Source of the DNA: Stenotrophomonas maltophilia
GTDB lineage: Bacteria > Pseudomonadota > Gammaproteobacteria > Xanthomonadales > Xanthomonadaceae
Assembly: GCF_013464485.1 (NCBI RefSeq)
Contig: NZ_RAUX01000033.1
Span: forward strand, 14,413 to 69,122
Direction of reading: 5' to 3'
Length of the DNA: 54,710 bases
Part shown: positions 32,745-40,317 of the stretch, in pieces
How the letters are laid out: every line of letters starts with the position of its first letter
How positions within the stretch are numbered: the first letter of the stretch is position 1
The notes under the pieces: model-generated
The model's database searches: none
What the model was told of the DNA's origin: nothing
Seen by the model: the letters and a program-made list of their open reading frames with translations, nothing else
Position numbers and translations under genes: made by a program

Positions 32745-33359
32745 TCACACCCCCGCCATGTCGAGGGTGATGGGCTGATACTTGCCCTTGTCGTCGCGCT
32801 CGTAGACGCGCACGTAGGACTTGCTTCCCACCACCTGGACGGCTTGACCGATTGCCTCCATCGCCCGCTGCCAGCGGTCGTCCTCGATTTTCAGGCGACG
32901 CAACGACAGAACCTGACCCGTGCGGATGTTTCCCTGGTTGTCCAGGCGGAAGGCGTCATTGATGATCGCCCGGATCTCAGGGCTTGCATCCTCGGTCCAC
33001 TCGATCAGGCAATCATCAATCAGCGCTTTGGCAGCCTGCAGACGCTCATCGAACCGGATGCTCTCCTGGATCTGGCGGATGATCTTGTAGCGCCCGTCGA
33101 ACGTCATCAGGGTCACGTTGCCCTTCTTGCCGCCGATCACCACGCGGTACTGCTCGGCGCTCAGCTGGACGAAGGCAGCGATGTCCGCATGCGCGCGCAG
33201 CTTGAACGCCGCCAGCAGCGCGTGCAGGCGCTTGGCCTCGGTAACCAGCTCTTCAACCAGGTCATCGCGTGCCTGGTCGATGGGACGGATGTTCTTCTCC
33301 GGCACCAGGTTGCCCCTGGCGTCCTGCCTGTAGCCGACGGGAATGGTCGCGGCGTGCAT
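32745..33359 (-). CDS. DUF3164-family early phage protein
   Basis: 204 residues from ATG 33359, which has GGAGA 8 bases ahead; ATG 33374 would add five residues. IPVGYRQDARGNLVPEKNIRPIDQARDDLVEELVTEAKRLHALLAAFKLRAHADIAAFVQLSAEQY and NVTLMTFDGRYKIIRQIQESIRFDERLQAAKALIDDCLIEW are typical of the DUF3164 proteins of Mu-like early regions. The function of the family is not established. Confidence 0.85.
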   Translation of the reverse strand: MHAATIPVGYRQDARGNLVPEKNIRPIDQARDDLVEELVTEAKRLHALLAAFKLRAHADIAAFVQLSAEQYRVVIGGKKGNVTLMTFDGRYKIIRQIQESIRFDERLQAAKALIDDCLIEWTEDASPEIRAIINDAFRLDNQGNIRTGQVLSLRRLKIEDDRWQRAMEAIGQAVQVVGSKSYVRVYERDDKGKYQPITLDMAGV

Positions 33360-33381
33360 GGTATTGGTCTCCATTTCGTGA

Positions 33382-33873
33382 TCAGCGGGTAACGGTGTCG
33401 GCTGCTGCACGGGCCGCGCGGTTTGCGTCCAGCAGATGCTGGATCGCCTTGTGTGGCAGTTCGTTGCTGCAGGCGTCGACCAGCACTTCGTCCAGGTCCT
33501 GGGTGATGGCGTTGATGCGATTGCGCAGTGCAATTGGGTCATCCTGCCGGCTCGCGCTCGGGGACATGAGCGCCGGCACCTTGATCGTGACCTTTGCCTT
33601 TTCCAGGGCAAACGGGGCTGCGCTTGCGACCGTTGCCGCGTCCTGACCAAGGCGGACCAGGGAGTGGATCGCAGCGCCCCCTGTGCCCGTGGTCTCCAGT
33701 TCGCCCTGATGCTGCAGCTTGAGCACTGCGCAGGCCCGTTCTGCTGCGGGCACGTCTTCCAGGGCATCGCGCAGTTGGGCTGCCGTGAGCATGCCGCCGG
33801 CATCATGAGCGGTGGCGACGATGCGGCGCCGCACCTCTGCTTGCTGTTCGTCAGTGAAGGGGGTGTTGTTCAT
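33382..33873 (-). CDS. Early-region hypothetical protein
   Basis: 163 residues. The N-terminus (FTDEQQAEVRRRIVATAHDAGGMLTAAQLRDALEDVPAAERACAVLKLQHQGEL) reads like a winged-helix or helix-turn-helix unit; the C-terminus is helical (RNRINAITQDLDEVLVDACSNELPHKAIQHLLDANRAARAA). Could be a DNA-binding accessory of early replication, but no family is recognised. Confidence 0.6.
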   Translation of the reverse strand: MNNTPFTDEQQAEVRRRIVATAHDAGGMLTAAQLRDALEDVPAAERACAVLKLQHQGELETTGTGGAAIHSLVRLGQDAATVASAAPFALEKAKVTIKVPALMSPSASRQDDPIALRNRINAITQDLDEVLVDACSNELPHKAIQHLLDANRAARAAADTVTR

Positions 33874-33897
33874 TTTGAGTCTCAGTTCGGTGTTGGC

Positions 33898-34188
33898 TCA
33901 GTGGCGGGTCTGGATGGCCAGGGAACAGACTTCCCATTCGATCTGACACCCGAAGAAGGGCGCGGCCATCACGGCCCGCTGGACCATCTGGCCCGCACCC
34001 TTACGGACGTGCTGCACGCCAGCCAGGAAAGCGTGGTCACGCGGCGGGTCGATCACGATCAGCGGCTTTCCGCCAGTGATTGAGATGGACCGGGGGACGC
34101 AACCATGGCCGGCGAGCTGGGAAACGGCGCCCTGGGCGGTCTTCAACAGGTCATCAAAGGTCGGCATTGCCTTGGTGGAGTTGTTCAT
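33898..34188 (-). CDS. Early-region hypothetical protein
   Basis: 96 residues: MPTFDDLLKTAQGAVSQLAGHGCVPRSISITGGKPLIVIDPPRDHAFLAG...GQMVQRAVMAAPFFGCQIEWE. A short helix then beta-type strands. The ATG at 34188 overlaps the stop of the next gene upstream by 4 bases, so it is in the same operon as the B gene. Not recognised. Confidence 0.55.
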   Translation of the reverse strand: MNNSTKAMPTFDDLLKTAQGAVSQLAGHGCVPRSISITGGKPLIVIDPPRDHAFLAGVQHVRKGAGQMVQRAVMAAPFFGCQIEWEVCSLAIQTRH

Positions 34189-34403
34189 GCGGGGAACCCT
34201 CTCTGTACGGTGGCGTGGGCTTTGGATTGGTTGGCGAGCTGGAGCAACTCACCGACCGTCAGGGCGTCAACCTGGGCGCCGCGATCGGCGATTGCCTGGA
34301 TGACGTGGCAGCGCAGGGGCAACTCTTCTTTGCGGTCGAGCTGGCTGATGCCTGCAACGGCACTAATCAGGTCGGCGGTAATCCGGGGAATTTGCGCGCT
34401 CAT
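34185..34403 (-). CDS. Small early protein downstream of B
   Basis: 72 residues from ATG 34403, overlapping the B stop (ATGA): MSAQIPRITADLISAVAGISQLDRKEELPLRCHVIQAIADRGAQVDALTVGELLQLANQSKAHATVQRGFPA. Helical, no motif recognised. Start choice is firm because of the overlap; the longer frame upstream lies inside B. Confidence 0.6.
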   Translation of the reverse strand: MSAQIPRITADLISAVAGISQLDRKEELPLRCHVIQAIADRGAQVDALTVGELLQLANQSKAHATVQRGFPA

Positions 34404-35374
34404 GCGGCGAAACCCCCAAGCTCCTGCGCTGCATAGCGAATCGACTCGCAGCACATGGGCTCCTTCTTTGCCTTGGCGTAGACCGCTGCCAGGCGCAGAA
34501 CTTTATTCAGCACGCGCAGGGCGCCGGGGCGATCCGCGATCTGGCGGATCTGCTCGCGGCAGCTGGTGTCGGTGATGTTCCAGGCGTCGATGATTGCGTC
34601 CGCATCGCCCTTGACCGCCTTGTGGACAATCAAGCGCTTTCCGACGCGGCTGTAGAGACGGTCGAGGAACGGGGCACGGTTGCCGCCGGTCATCTGCGAA
34701 ATCACCCGCTCGTTGCCCACAAGCACCAGGCCGATGCCGGTTTGGTCGTTGATCGCGCGGACCTGGTCCAGCGCCTGCACGGTCAGGTGCTGCGCTTCAT
34801 CCAGGATCAGCAGGCCGTTGGTGTTGCGGACCTTCTGGAAGATGGCGCGCTGGATGTAGGCGGCGGTGTTGACCAGGTCGCGCAGACCCATGACGCCGGC
34901 AATCTCCTGCAGGCAAGTCAACACGCCACCGGTCGCTGGAGTCAGTTCAACGTGCCAGACGTTCGGGTTGACGGCGGCATAGCGCTTGTTCGTGACCGTC
35001 TTGCCGAGGCCGGCGCCGCCCGCGATGACGGCGATGTCGCCGGCCATGTGGGCGTACTGCAGCACGGCGCGGAGCTTCTCGCTGGTCGGGGTGCGCACAT
35101 AGTCCGGGCCTTCGGGGAGGGCGCCGTTGCTGATGCGCTCATCGCGGGACGCGAGCCAGCCAGAGAGCTTCCGGGCCACGTTCTGCTGGCTGCCGGCGTA
35201 GGTGCCGCCCAGGAACTGGGAGAGCGTGGCGCTGCTGAGGTCCGACTCGCGCGCCAGTCGGGCCTGACTGAGGTTGGTGTCTTCCTGCAACGTGATGCGC
35301 AGCCGTTCCCGCAGGTCGGCAAGCTGTTCGGGATTCAGTTCTTCGGGGGTGATAGAGGTGACGGCCAGGTTCAT
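34400..35374 (-). CDS. Transposition target-selection ATPase B (MuB-like)
   Basis: 324 residues from ATG 35374 (AAGGA ahead), close to the 312 of MuB. N-terminal helix-turn-helix LSQARLARESDLSSATLSQFLGGTYAG; AAA ATPase with Walker A GGAGLGKT at 119-126 and Walker B GLLILDEAQHL at about 187-197; GNERVISQMTGG and a C-terminal RPGALRVLNKVLRLAAVYA helix domain. It coats target DNA, delivers it to the transposase and protects phage DNA from self-insertion. The frame is open without stop back to an ATG at 35629 in TGATG overlap with the A gene, which would add 85 basic residues. Confidence 0.93.
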   Translation of the reverse strand: MNLAVTSITPEELNPEQLADLRERLRITLQEDTNLSQARLARESDLSSATLSQFLGGTYAGSQQNVARKLSGWLASRDERISNGALPEGPDYVRTPTSEKLRAVLQYAHMAGDIAVIAGGAGLGKTVTNKRYAAVNPNVWHVELTPATGGVLTCLQEIAGVMGLRDLVNTAAYIQRAIFQKVRNTNGLLILDEAQHLTVQALDQVRAINDQTGIGLVLVGNERVISQMTGGNRAPFLDRLYSRVGKRLIVHKAVKGDADAIIDAWNITDTSCREQIRQIADRPGALRVLNKVLRLAAVYAKAKKEPMCCESIRYAAQELGGFAA

Positions 35375-35628
35375 CGTGAGCGGTTCCTTGGATTGGTGCG
35401 GGTGCAGCGGGGAGACAGGTGGAAGGGGCGGACGTTTCAGCGAGGCCAGTCTTGATTTGCGGCGGATGACACCGCCGCCAGCCTCTGTGGCCTTGGGCCG
35501 GATTCGGTTATCGACACCGGAGCGCAGCCGCAGCTGCGCTTGGTGCCTGGGCGGGTGTGATCCCTCGTTACGGATGCGCTGCAGGTACGCTTGGCGCCGC
35601 TGGTAGCCGGTGGCGAGGCTCGTTTTCA

Positions 35629-37623
35629 TCAGGCCTCCCCATCGGTTGCGCTCCAGAGGCTGTTGCGCTGCTGCTCGGACTGCATGCGGTCCATCAGCGA
35701 CACAAAGGCCGTCTGGTTGTCGTCGGTGCCGGTGCGCTGCTGCACGATGCGTTCGGCTTCCTCGGTACGCGCTGTCTTGCGGCGGCCGAACATCGGCGCG
35801 ATAACGCCCGCCTGCGGCAGTTCTTCGGGCATCGGCGAGGGCAACTGGGCGGCGACCTTGGACACTTCCATCCGACGCTCGGCGTCCAACTGCTTGCGGG
35901 TGGCCGTGCGATAGTTCTTCTTGGCGCGGGCGTGTTCGCGGGCTGCGCCGGTATCAGCAAAGCCGACTGCTGCGATGCACTCGGCCTGGCCGATATACAC
36001 GTTGGCCAGGGTGTAAGCCTGCACCGCCTGGTGAAGCTGTTCCGGGTCAAACCGCAGCATCAGCTTCTGGCCCGCGTAAGGGGCGATGGCTTCGCTCCAG
36101 TACCGGTTGCCGGACAGGCGCACCGAGCCATCGCGGCGGTCGCCGATCACGACGTCGGTCGACAGCAGCAGCTCGCGCAGCTGTTCGGGCGTGGCCTTGC
36201 GGATCGGCGCCTTGGAATAGCTCTCATGGAACGCGGCGTCGAAACTGCGGCCAGCAGCGGTACGGGTGCGCCGACCTTCGCGGGCGTTGTGCGCGGCGAT
36301 TTCCTCGTTGACCACCCTGACAAATTCGTCCAGGGCGATCGCCTTGCTGCCGTAGTTCTCCGGCTTGGCGTCAGGCTTGTTGCCGGTGTAGGCACCCGCG
36401 AACGCGGGATGCTTGGCGATGCGGTCGCAGAGGTCACGCCATGCGCGCTCGATCGGCTTGGCCTGGCCGTGGTACGGCGTGGCCCAATGAATCTCGCAGC
36501 CCATTGCGGTCAGGACACCGGTCGGATCATCCTCGCGGACCTTGAAGCGGAATCGGTTCTTGGTGCCGCCCGTGAGCATCTTCGAGGCGAAGCCGCGACC
36601 GTTGTCCAGCCAGACCTTCGACGGGATGCCGTAGCGCTCCATGACGTCACGGAACGCGAAGCGCGCCAGGTCGGCCGACTCGGTCTCAGCGATGCGGTAG
36701 CCCAGCAGCTTGCCGCTGTAGAGGTCCTGCACGCCGACCATGATCGGCCGCGCCACCGTGCCATCGGGCCACTTGGCGAACACGTCGAACTTGTGGCCGT
36801 CGCTGTTGACCGCCTCCAGGGCATGGAACACAGAGCGGTCGCGCTCCTGAGTCGGGAAGGTCTGATCGAACTTCTCCTGACCCTGGCGGGCCAGCACCAG
36901 AACTGCACGCGGCAGTTCCGCGTCGATACGGCGCTGGAACGTCTTCAAGCACGGCAGTGCCGGCCATTCCGACTTGATGGCGGCGATGCGCTTCAGGCGG
37001 TCATAGCAGCTGCTGGCAGTGGGTGCTTCAACACGGAGATAGTCCGCCTTGAACAGATCCCATGCCTCGGTCGGGATTTCAACACGCGCAGTGCGGCCGG
37101 TGTAGGCCGGCACCAGCATGGCCAGGCGGTGGTGCTTCTCCACCTTGGCTACCAGGGCCGCCCAGCGGCCAAGGCTGGCCACGCTGGCACCGCCAACGTT
37201 CTCGCGCTGCAGTTGTGCAGCGACCAGGGCGCGCGCATCCATGACTGACCGGCCATCGGCGACCAGCTGATCTACCGCCTGCAGAGCGCGCAGGCGGCGG
37301 TGCGCTTCGTCTTTGAGGTGCTGGGGCACGGCTTCGTATCGCTTCCAGGCAGAGGCGATGGCGTCCGCGCTGGACTGCCGGGGTGTGGGCGGGGCAACTA
37401 CAGGCGCAGCGGCCTGCGTCGCCAGAGCTACCGCCGCCTGCATTTCGAGCGGGAGGCTGGAGACCGCAAAGATGCGCTGTTGGCCACCACGGACCGTGCG
37501 GGACTCAAATGGCCACTTTTCGCGGTTGGCGCGGATTTCGATCGCGCGCTTGGACTTGCCGAGGGCACTGGCCAGCGAAGCCAGATCGATGCTGCCCCGA
37601 TTCGGCACGGAACCGTCTGCCAT
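35629..37623 (-). CDS. Phage transposase A (MuA-like DDE)
   Basis: 664 residues, the Mu length being 663. N-terminal winged helix (IDLASLASALGKSKRAIEIRANREKWPFESR), end-binding helical domains to about 240, and the RNase H-like core with D275 (NSDGHKFDVF), D340 (WLDNGRGFASKMLTGG) and E392 (GQAKPIERAW), the complete DDE triad. The C-terminus (PEELPQAGVIAPMFGRRK... ) corresponds to the part contacted by B and ClpX. It cuts and joins the phage ends for integration and replicative transposition. TAATG overlap with the gene upstream. Confidence 0.97.
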   Translation of the reverse strand: MADGSVPNRGSIDLASLASALGKSKRAIEIRANREKWPFESRTVRGGQQRIFAVSSLPLEMQAAVALATQAAAPVVAPPTPRQSSADAIASAWKRYEAVPQHLKDEAHRRLRALQAVDQLVADGRSVMDARALVAAQLQRENVGGASVASLGRWAALVAKVEKHHRLAMLVPAYTGRTARVEIPTEAWDLFKADYLRVEAPTASSCYDRLKRIAAIKSEWPALPCLKTFQRRIDAELPRAVLVLARQGQEKFDQTFPTQERDRSVFHALEAVNSDGHKFDVFAKWPDGTVARPIMVGVQDLYSGKLLGYRIAETESADLARFAFRDVMERYGIPSKVWLDNGRGFASKMLTGGTKNRFRFKVREDDPTGVLTAMGCEIHWATPYHGQAKPIERAWRDLCDRIAKHPAFAGAYTGNKPDAKPENYGSKAIALDEFVRVVNEEIAAHNAREGRRTRTAAGRSFDAAFHESYSKAPIRKATPEQLRELLLSTDVVIGDRRDGSVRLSGNRYWSEAIAPYAGQKLMLRFDPEQLHQAVQAYTLANVYIGQAECIAAVGFADTGAAREHARAKKNYRTATRKQLDAERRMEVSKVAAQLPSPMPEELPQAGVIAPMFGRRKTARTEEAERIVQQRTGTDDNQTAFVSLMDRMQSEQQRNSLWSATDGEA

Positions 37624-38078
37624 TACCCGCCGCTCCTTTCGCTCAGGGTGCGGAGGGCACGAAGCCGCTTCAACGAGCTGGCTCGCTCGCGCTCCGCCCG
37701 CCCGATTTCGGCGTCGAGCGTGTCAGCGCCCAGCAGCAGCTGGCCACCGATGGTGTCCGCCTGCCAGCCAGCCAGGTCGGCGCTGTTGCACACGACTTCC
37801 AGCACCGGGGCGAGCCACAGGGGGATGTTGAAGGTCTGTCGGCTCGGGGCGGTGTAGCCGTCGAGCATCGCTTTCGAGACATGCTGGCCGGTTAGCCGGC
37901 TGGCGCGGGCAGCCACTTCGTACCGGTCCAGCCCAGCGGCATGGGCGGTTTCGAGCATCTGGCCGACCATCACGCTGACGGCCTCGCGGAAGTCCATGGT
38001 TCCGGGAACCTGGGCAACCGGCTGAGGGGTCAAAAAGAAGTCTTGCGGGCGGAAGGCCTGGCGGGGGTGACGATTCAT
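37623..38078 (-). CDS. Hypothetical early protein between Ner and transposase
   Basis: 151 residues from ATG 38078 (GGAGA ahead); a longer start at 38147 is possible. Contains DFREAVSVMVGQMLETAHAAGLDRYEVAARASRLTGQHVSKAMLDGYTAPSRQTFNIPLWLAPVLEVVCNSADLAGW, where the middle looks like a helix-turn-helix pair, and an Arg-rich C-terminus. A protein of this kind precedes the transposase in several Mu-like phages; probably DNA-binding, role unknown. Confidence 0.75.
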   Translation of the reverse strand: MNRHPRQAFRPQDFFLTPQPVAQVPGTMDFREAVSVMVGQMLETAHAAGLDRYEVAARASRLTGQHVSKAMLDGYTAPSRQTFNIPLWLAPVLEVVCNSADLAGWQADTIGGQLLLGADTLDAEIGRAERERASSLKRLRALRTLSERSGG

Positions 38079-38143
38079 CCTTGCGTCTCCTGCAGGTGGG
38101 CGGCGCGAGTGCGCCTGGGGGAAGCTGTAGATAGATGCACCCT

Positions 38144-38494
38144 TCATTGGGAGGCACCCATTTGTGGATTGCGGCCTACGCGGAGGCTGCTAGGCTTTGC
38201 ACCAGGGGGTAGCAGCGGCTTGCGCCCTCCCTGGCCACGGTTCGGTTTGCCGTCGGCGTCATACCGGGTGGGCCAGATGGCCTGGGGCGGCTTGCCAAGC
38301 GCTTCAGCGATTAGGGCCTCGGCCTGCGGGTATGGCCGGCGAAGGGCGGTATTGAGGCTGGTAGCGTTGGTGTAGCCATTCAGTAGTGCGAGCTGGCGCA
38401 GGGAGATTCTTCTGCGATGCAGCGCCGCTACGATGTCGGCGGGATGCCAGTCCGTAGCAGGACTGGCTTTTCTCGGGGCATTCGTTGCTGACAC
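38144..38494 (-). CDS. ner: Ner-like DNA-binding regulator
   Basis: 116 residues, GTG start at 38494. Core DWHPADIVAALHRRRISLRQLALLNGYTNATSLNTALRRPYPQAEALIAEALGKPPQAIWPTRY is the Ner/Nlp (SfsB) helix-turn-helix family. Ner shuts down the early and repressor promoters after the start of lytic growth. It is divergent from the repressor gene, with a 161-base control region between them. About 40 C-terminal residues are extra over Mu Ner (75 residues). Confidence 0.92.
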   Translation of the reverse strand: MSATNAPRKASPATDWHPADIVAALHRRRISLRQLALLNGYTNATSLNTALRRPYPQAEALIAEALGKPPQAIWPTRYDADGKPNRGQGGRKPLLPPGAKPSSLRVGRNPQMGASQ

Positions 38495-38530
38495 TTCGTA
38501 CCTGTCCGTTGAGTGATGTCTACGGGGCAG

Positions 38531-38558
38531 ATGCTAAACCCATTTGGGTGCTTGTCAA
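38531..38558 (-). promoter_or_regulatory. Early promoter reading into ner
   Basis: Minus strand TTGACA (38558-38553), 16 bases, TAGCAT (38536-38531), about 37 bases ahead of the ner GTG. The spacer carries the palindromic ACCCATTTGGGT, one of a family of similar sites (CACCCATTTGTGG at 38153-38167 and, inverted, 38592-38605), placing a likely regulator site inside the promoter. Confidence 0.68.
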
Positions 38559-38569
38559 CAACCGTTTGT

Positions 38570-38688
38570 GTTTCGCACTTCGCCATTCGCACCACAAATG
38601 GGTGTCAAAGAGAATTTGCCTTGATGAAACAATTACTTACAGGAAGTGCGAAACGATGAGCGCCCGCGAAAATTCGGTTCGCACTTCC
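38570..38688. promoter_or_regulatory. Repeated operator-like sites, repressor control region
   Basis: Three copies of GTTTCGCACTTC(C/G): 38570-38582 (+), 38642-38654 (inverted, just before the repressor ATG) and 38676-38688 (+, GGTTCGCACTTCC, inside the repressor reading frame). Their spread around the repressor start suggests autoregulation by the repressor or binding by Ner. A separate ACAACCGTTTGTG at 38558-38570 resembles the core of the late repeats. Confidence 0.6.
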
Positions 38689-39192
38689 GAGGAAGAAAGC
38701 GCGAAACCCGTTTGGTTGTCGATCGGTGCGCGATTGGCCACCGTTCGGGGGTTGCGTACCCAGGGGGACATGGCCGCGCTGATGGGGGTTGCAAAGAACA
38801 CCTACGGGCGGTTTGAGCGGGGCCTGCGCGAGATTGGCGCTGAATGCCTGGCTGTCCTGGTCAAAGAGGGATGGAACGGCAACTGGCTTCTCACCGGAGA
38901 GGGCCCGGAGCGCCTGGATTCCGGCCCGATCCAGCGTCAAAACAATGACTTGCCGCAGTCTCAGGTGGTGCGCCACGCGTCTGTGAAGATCGCCGCGCAG
39001 TTGCTTCAGGAGGCGCTTGATGACGCAAATGCCGCCCTGGCCCCGGCCCAGTACGGCGAGGCGCTTGTTCTCCTGGCGCAGCTGCTGGAAAAAGGACTGC
39101 CGGAGGCCGAGGTTCGGCCATTTGCCCGGCAGACAGTCGGGATGATCACCACAGGGGCACCGAATGGAGCAACAGCGTCAACTGGTAGGTAA
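38656..39192 (+). CDS. Prophage repressor (XRE/HTH family)
   Basis: 178 residues from ATG 38656 with AGGAAG ahead; the longer frame to 38485 would overlap ner's start and pass through the operators. HTH segment LSIGARLATVRGLRTQGDMAALMGVAKNTYGRFERGLREIGAECLAVLVKEGWNGNWLLTGEG is of the Xre/CI type. No Ser-Lys self-cleavage domain is seen, so induction is probably not by RecA-driven cleavage. The C-terminus is helical. Only gene of the phage left end on this strand together with the small gene behind it. Confidence 0.85.
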   Translation: MSARENSVRTSEEESAKPVWLSIGARLATVRGLRTQGDMAALMGVAKNTYGRFERGLREIGAECLAVLVKEGWNGNWLLTGEGPERLDSGPIQRQNNDLPQSQVVRHASVKIAAQLLQEALDDANAALAPAQYGEALVLLAQLLEKGLPEAEVRPFARQTVGMITTGAPNGATASTGR

Positions 39193-39484
39193 GTTGAGGG
39201 CAATCTTGGGGGACGCGATCCCCCGACATCCTCGGAACGAAAGGAATCTGGAGCCGGTGACAGCGGCTCACCTCAGACGCGCGCGCACCAGGTTCGAGAT
39301 CCGCGACATAGCGACGCGGTACGGCTGGCAGGGCGAAGTGGAGCGCGCTCTAGTGCGCTTTGAAGCCCCTTCGCTCAAATACCTGGGCGGTGATCAGCTC
39401 GACCAGGTGTTGGCACAGCTGCGGACCCTGGAGGAATGCCTCCAGACCCCCTGCGATCCGCCCGACTCGCCACCGGCCCGTTAA
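39164..39484 (+). CDS. Hypothetical protein co-transcribed with the repressor
   Basis: 106 residues, overlapping the repressor end by 29 bases and followed 22 bases later by a terminator. ILGDAIPRHPRNERNLEPVTAAHLRRARTRFEIRDIATRYGWQGEVERALVRFEAPSLKYLGGDQLDQVLAQLRTLEE. Helical and basic. Expressed with the repressor and so probably in the lysogen. Not recognised. Confidence 0.65.
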   Translation: MEQQRQLVGKLRAILGDAIPRHPRNERNLEPVTAAHLRRARTRFEIRDIATRYGWQGEVERALVRFEAPSLKYLGGDQLDQVLAQLRTLEECLQTPCDPPDSPPAR

Positions 39485-39505
39485 AGCCCCCTTCAAACGC
39501 CAATG

Positions 39506-39535
39506 AAACGGCCGCCATCTCTGGCGGCCGTTTTG
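39506..39535 (+). terminator. Intrinsic terminator of the repressor transcript
   Basis: AACGGCCGCC - ATCTCT - GGCGGCCGTTTTGC: a 10-base perfect stem and a short T-run, 22 bases after the last repressor-operon gene. Confidence 0.85.
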
Positions 39536-39568
39536 CATTTCATGTGTCTCTGGCGGTCAATCCGGGAC

Positions 39569-39705
39569 CATTTCGCAAACCTACCGATATCTATCGATAG
39601 AGGTCGCTCAGAACGGGCAAACCTAGCAACGGCGGGGCTTTCATCCCATTTCGTCCCGTTTTTTCCCGTTCTTTCCCCTGTAATCAATCCTCAAGTCCCC
39701 CCACA
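39569..39705. repeat. Prophage left end (Mu attL side) with transposase sites
   Basis: Read inward from 39705 (minus strand): TGTGGGGGGACTTGAGG terminal repeat, then GAACGGGAAAAAACGGG near bases 33-49, AGGTTTGCCC (39624-39615) and AGGTTTGCGAAATG (39582-39569), the last identical to the site at the other end. A perfect palindrome CTATCGATAG is at 39591-39600. The last 15 bases also supply the new end of the interrupted host gene. Confidence 0.87.
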
Positions 39706-40236
39706 GCGGCTGGTGCGGCGCATCTCCAACAGCAGGCGGTGCGCAGGAAACGTGCGCAGCGTGGGATGCCGTTGTCGATGATAGGCGTTCCAATAGCTTG
39801 CGGCACGCTGCATGCATCGCTCGAAGAAGGCGGCGTTCTCGCGGACCAGGGGCGCGTAAGCGGCCAGGCCGATCTGCCGGGCATGGTGATCGACCACCAG
39901 CGCGATCTCTTCGACATATTCGTTGAGCAGCGCGAGGTGGAACGCCAGAACCCACGGCGCCGATGCTTGCCCCAATGCCTCGACGGCCCGTTGCCGCAGG
40001 AAGCCATCGGGATGCCGGGTGGCCAGGCACAGGCACAGCAGGCGGTGATCGCCCTGCAGGGAAGATGCCAGGCGTTCCAGGCGCGGGACGTCGGCGTAGA
40101 TGCGATAGGGGAAGCGCAGCACTTCCCCATCGATCATCAGCCGGTAGTCGTTGTTGCTGGGCTGCGCCTGGATGCGATCGAGCCGTTGCTGAAGATCACG
40201 GGCGATGCCATGCAGGTGGGGAGGTACATCGAACAT
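39691..40236 (-). CDS. Host hypothetical protein whose last codons come from the prophage
   Basis: 181 residues, not recognised: SNNDYRLMIDGEVLRFPYRIYADVPRLERLASSLQGDHRLLCLCLATRHPDGFLRQRAVEALGQASAPWVLAFHLALLNEYVEEIALVVDHHA. Helical, soluble, no signal peptide. The prophage begins after Arg177; the present end CGGT-stop is phage sequence. Without the insertion the frame would end Ala-Asp-stop (1604-1612), 179 residues. The insertion therefore hardly alters the protein, but replaces everything downstream of its stop. Confidence 0.7.
   Translation of the reverse strand: MFDVPPHLHGIARDLQQRLDRIQAQPSNNDYRLMIDGEVLRFPYRIYADVPRLERLASSLQGDHRLLCLCLATRHPDGFLRQRAVEALGQASAPWVLAFHLALLNEYVEEIALVVDHHARQIGLAAYAPLVRENAAFFERCMQRAASYWNAYHRQRHPTLRTFPAHRLLLEMRRTSRCGGT
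39706..39710. repeat. Target site duplication, right copy (GCGGC)
   Basis: Immediately follows the terminal ACA of the prophage and matches 1613-1617. Confidence 0.88.
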
Positions 40237-40317
40237 GATGCGAGTATCGCCTGCCTGAAGGAATGCGTCAGCCTATGGCGGGTGGTGCAGCGCGCCGCTG
40301 CAGGCCAGGGGCCGGCC

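Larger units (their letters stand above)
1618..39705 (-). mobile_element. Complete Mu-like transposable prophage, 38,088 bp
   Basis: Bounded by TGT...ACA with imperfect terminal inverted repeats (TGTAGGCGGACGCGAGG against TGTGGGGGGACTTGAGG) and a GCGGC duplication. It encodes repressor, Ner, transposase A, target-selection ATPase B, GemA, Mor, lysis genes, small and large terminase, portal, F, G, protease/scaffold, capsid, and a complete long tail. In Mu convention the left (early) end is at 39705 and the right end at 1618. The head genes are Mu-type while the tail (very long tape measure, frameshifted chaperone pair, no sheath or contractile baseplate genes) is of siphovirus type, as in the D3112/B3 kind of transposable phage. 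No obvious inactivating lesion is seen, so it may be inducible. Confidence 0.95.

Noticed and set aside
1603-39690. Eight-base direct repeat ATCAATCC at 1603-1610 and 39683-39690 as an attachment core
   Set aside because: The left copy is in host DNA and the right copy 15 bases inside the phage end; it does not border the element. The GCGGC duplication with TGT/ACA ends explains the junctions better and no integrase gene is present.
1618-39705. Contractile Mu-type tail
   Set aside because: No sheath, tube-sheath pair or contractile baseplate genes were found; the tail genes are of siphovirus type.
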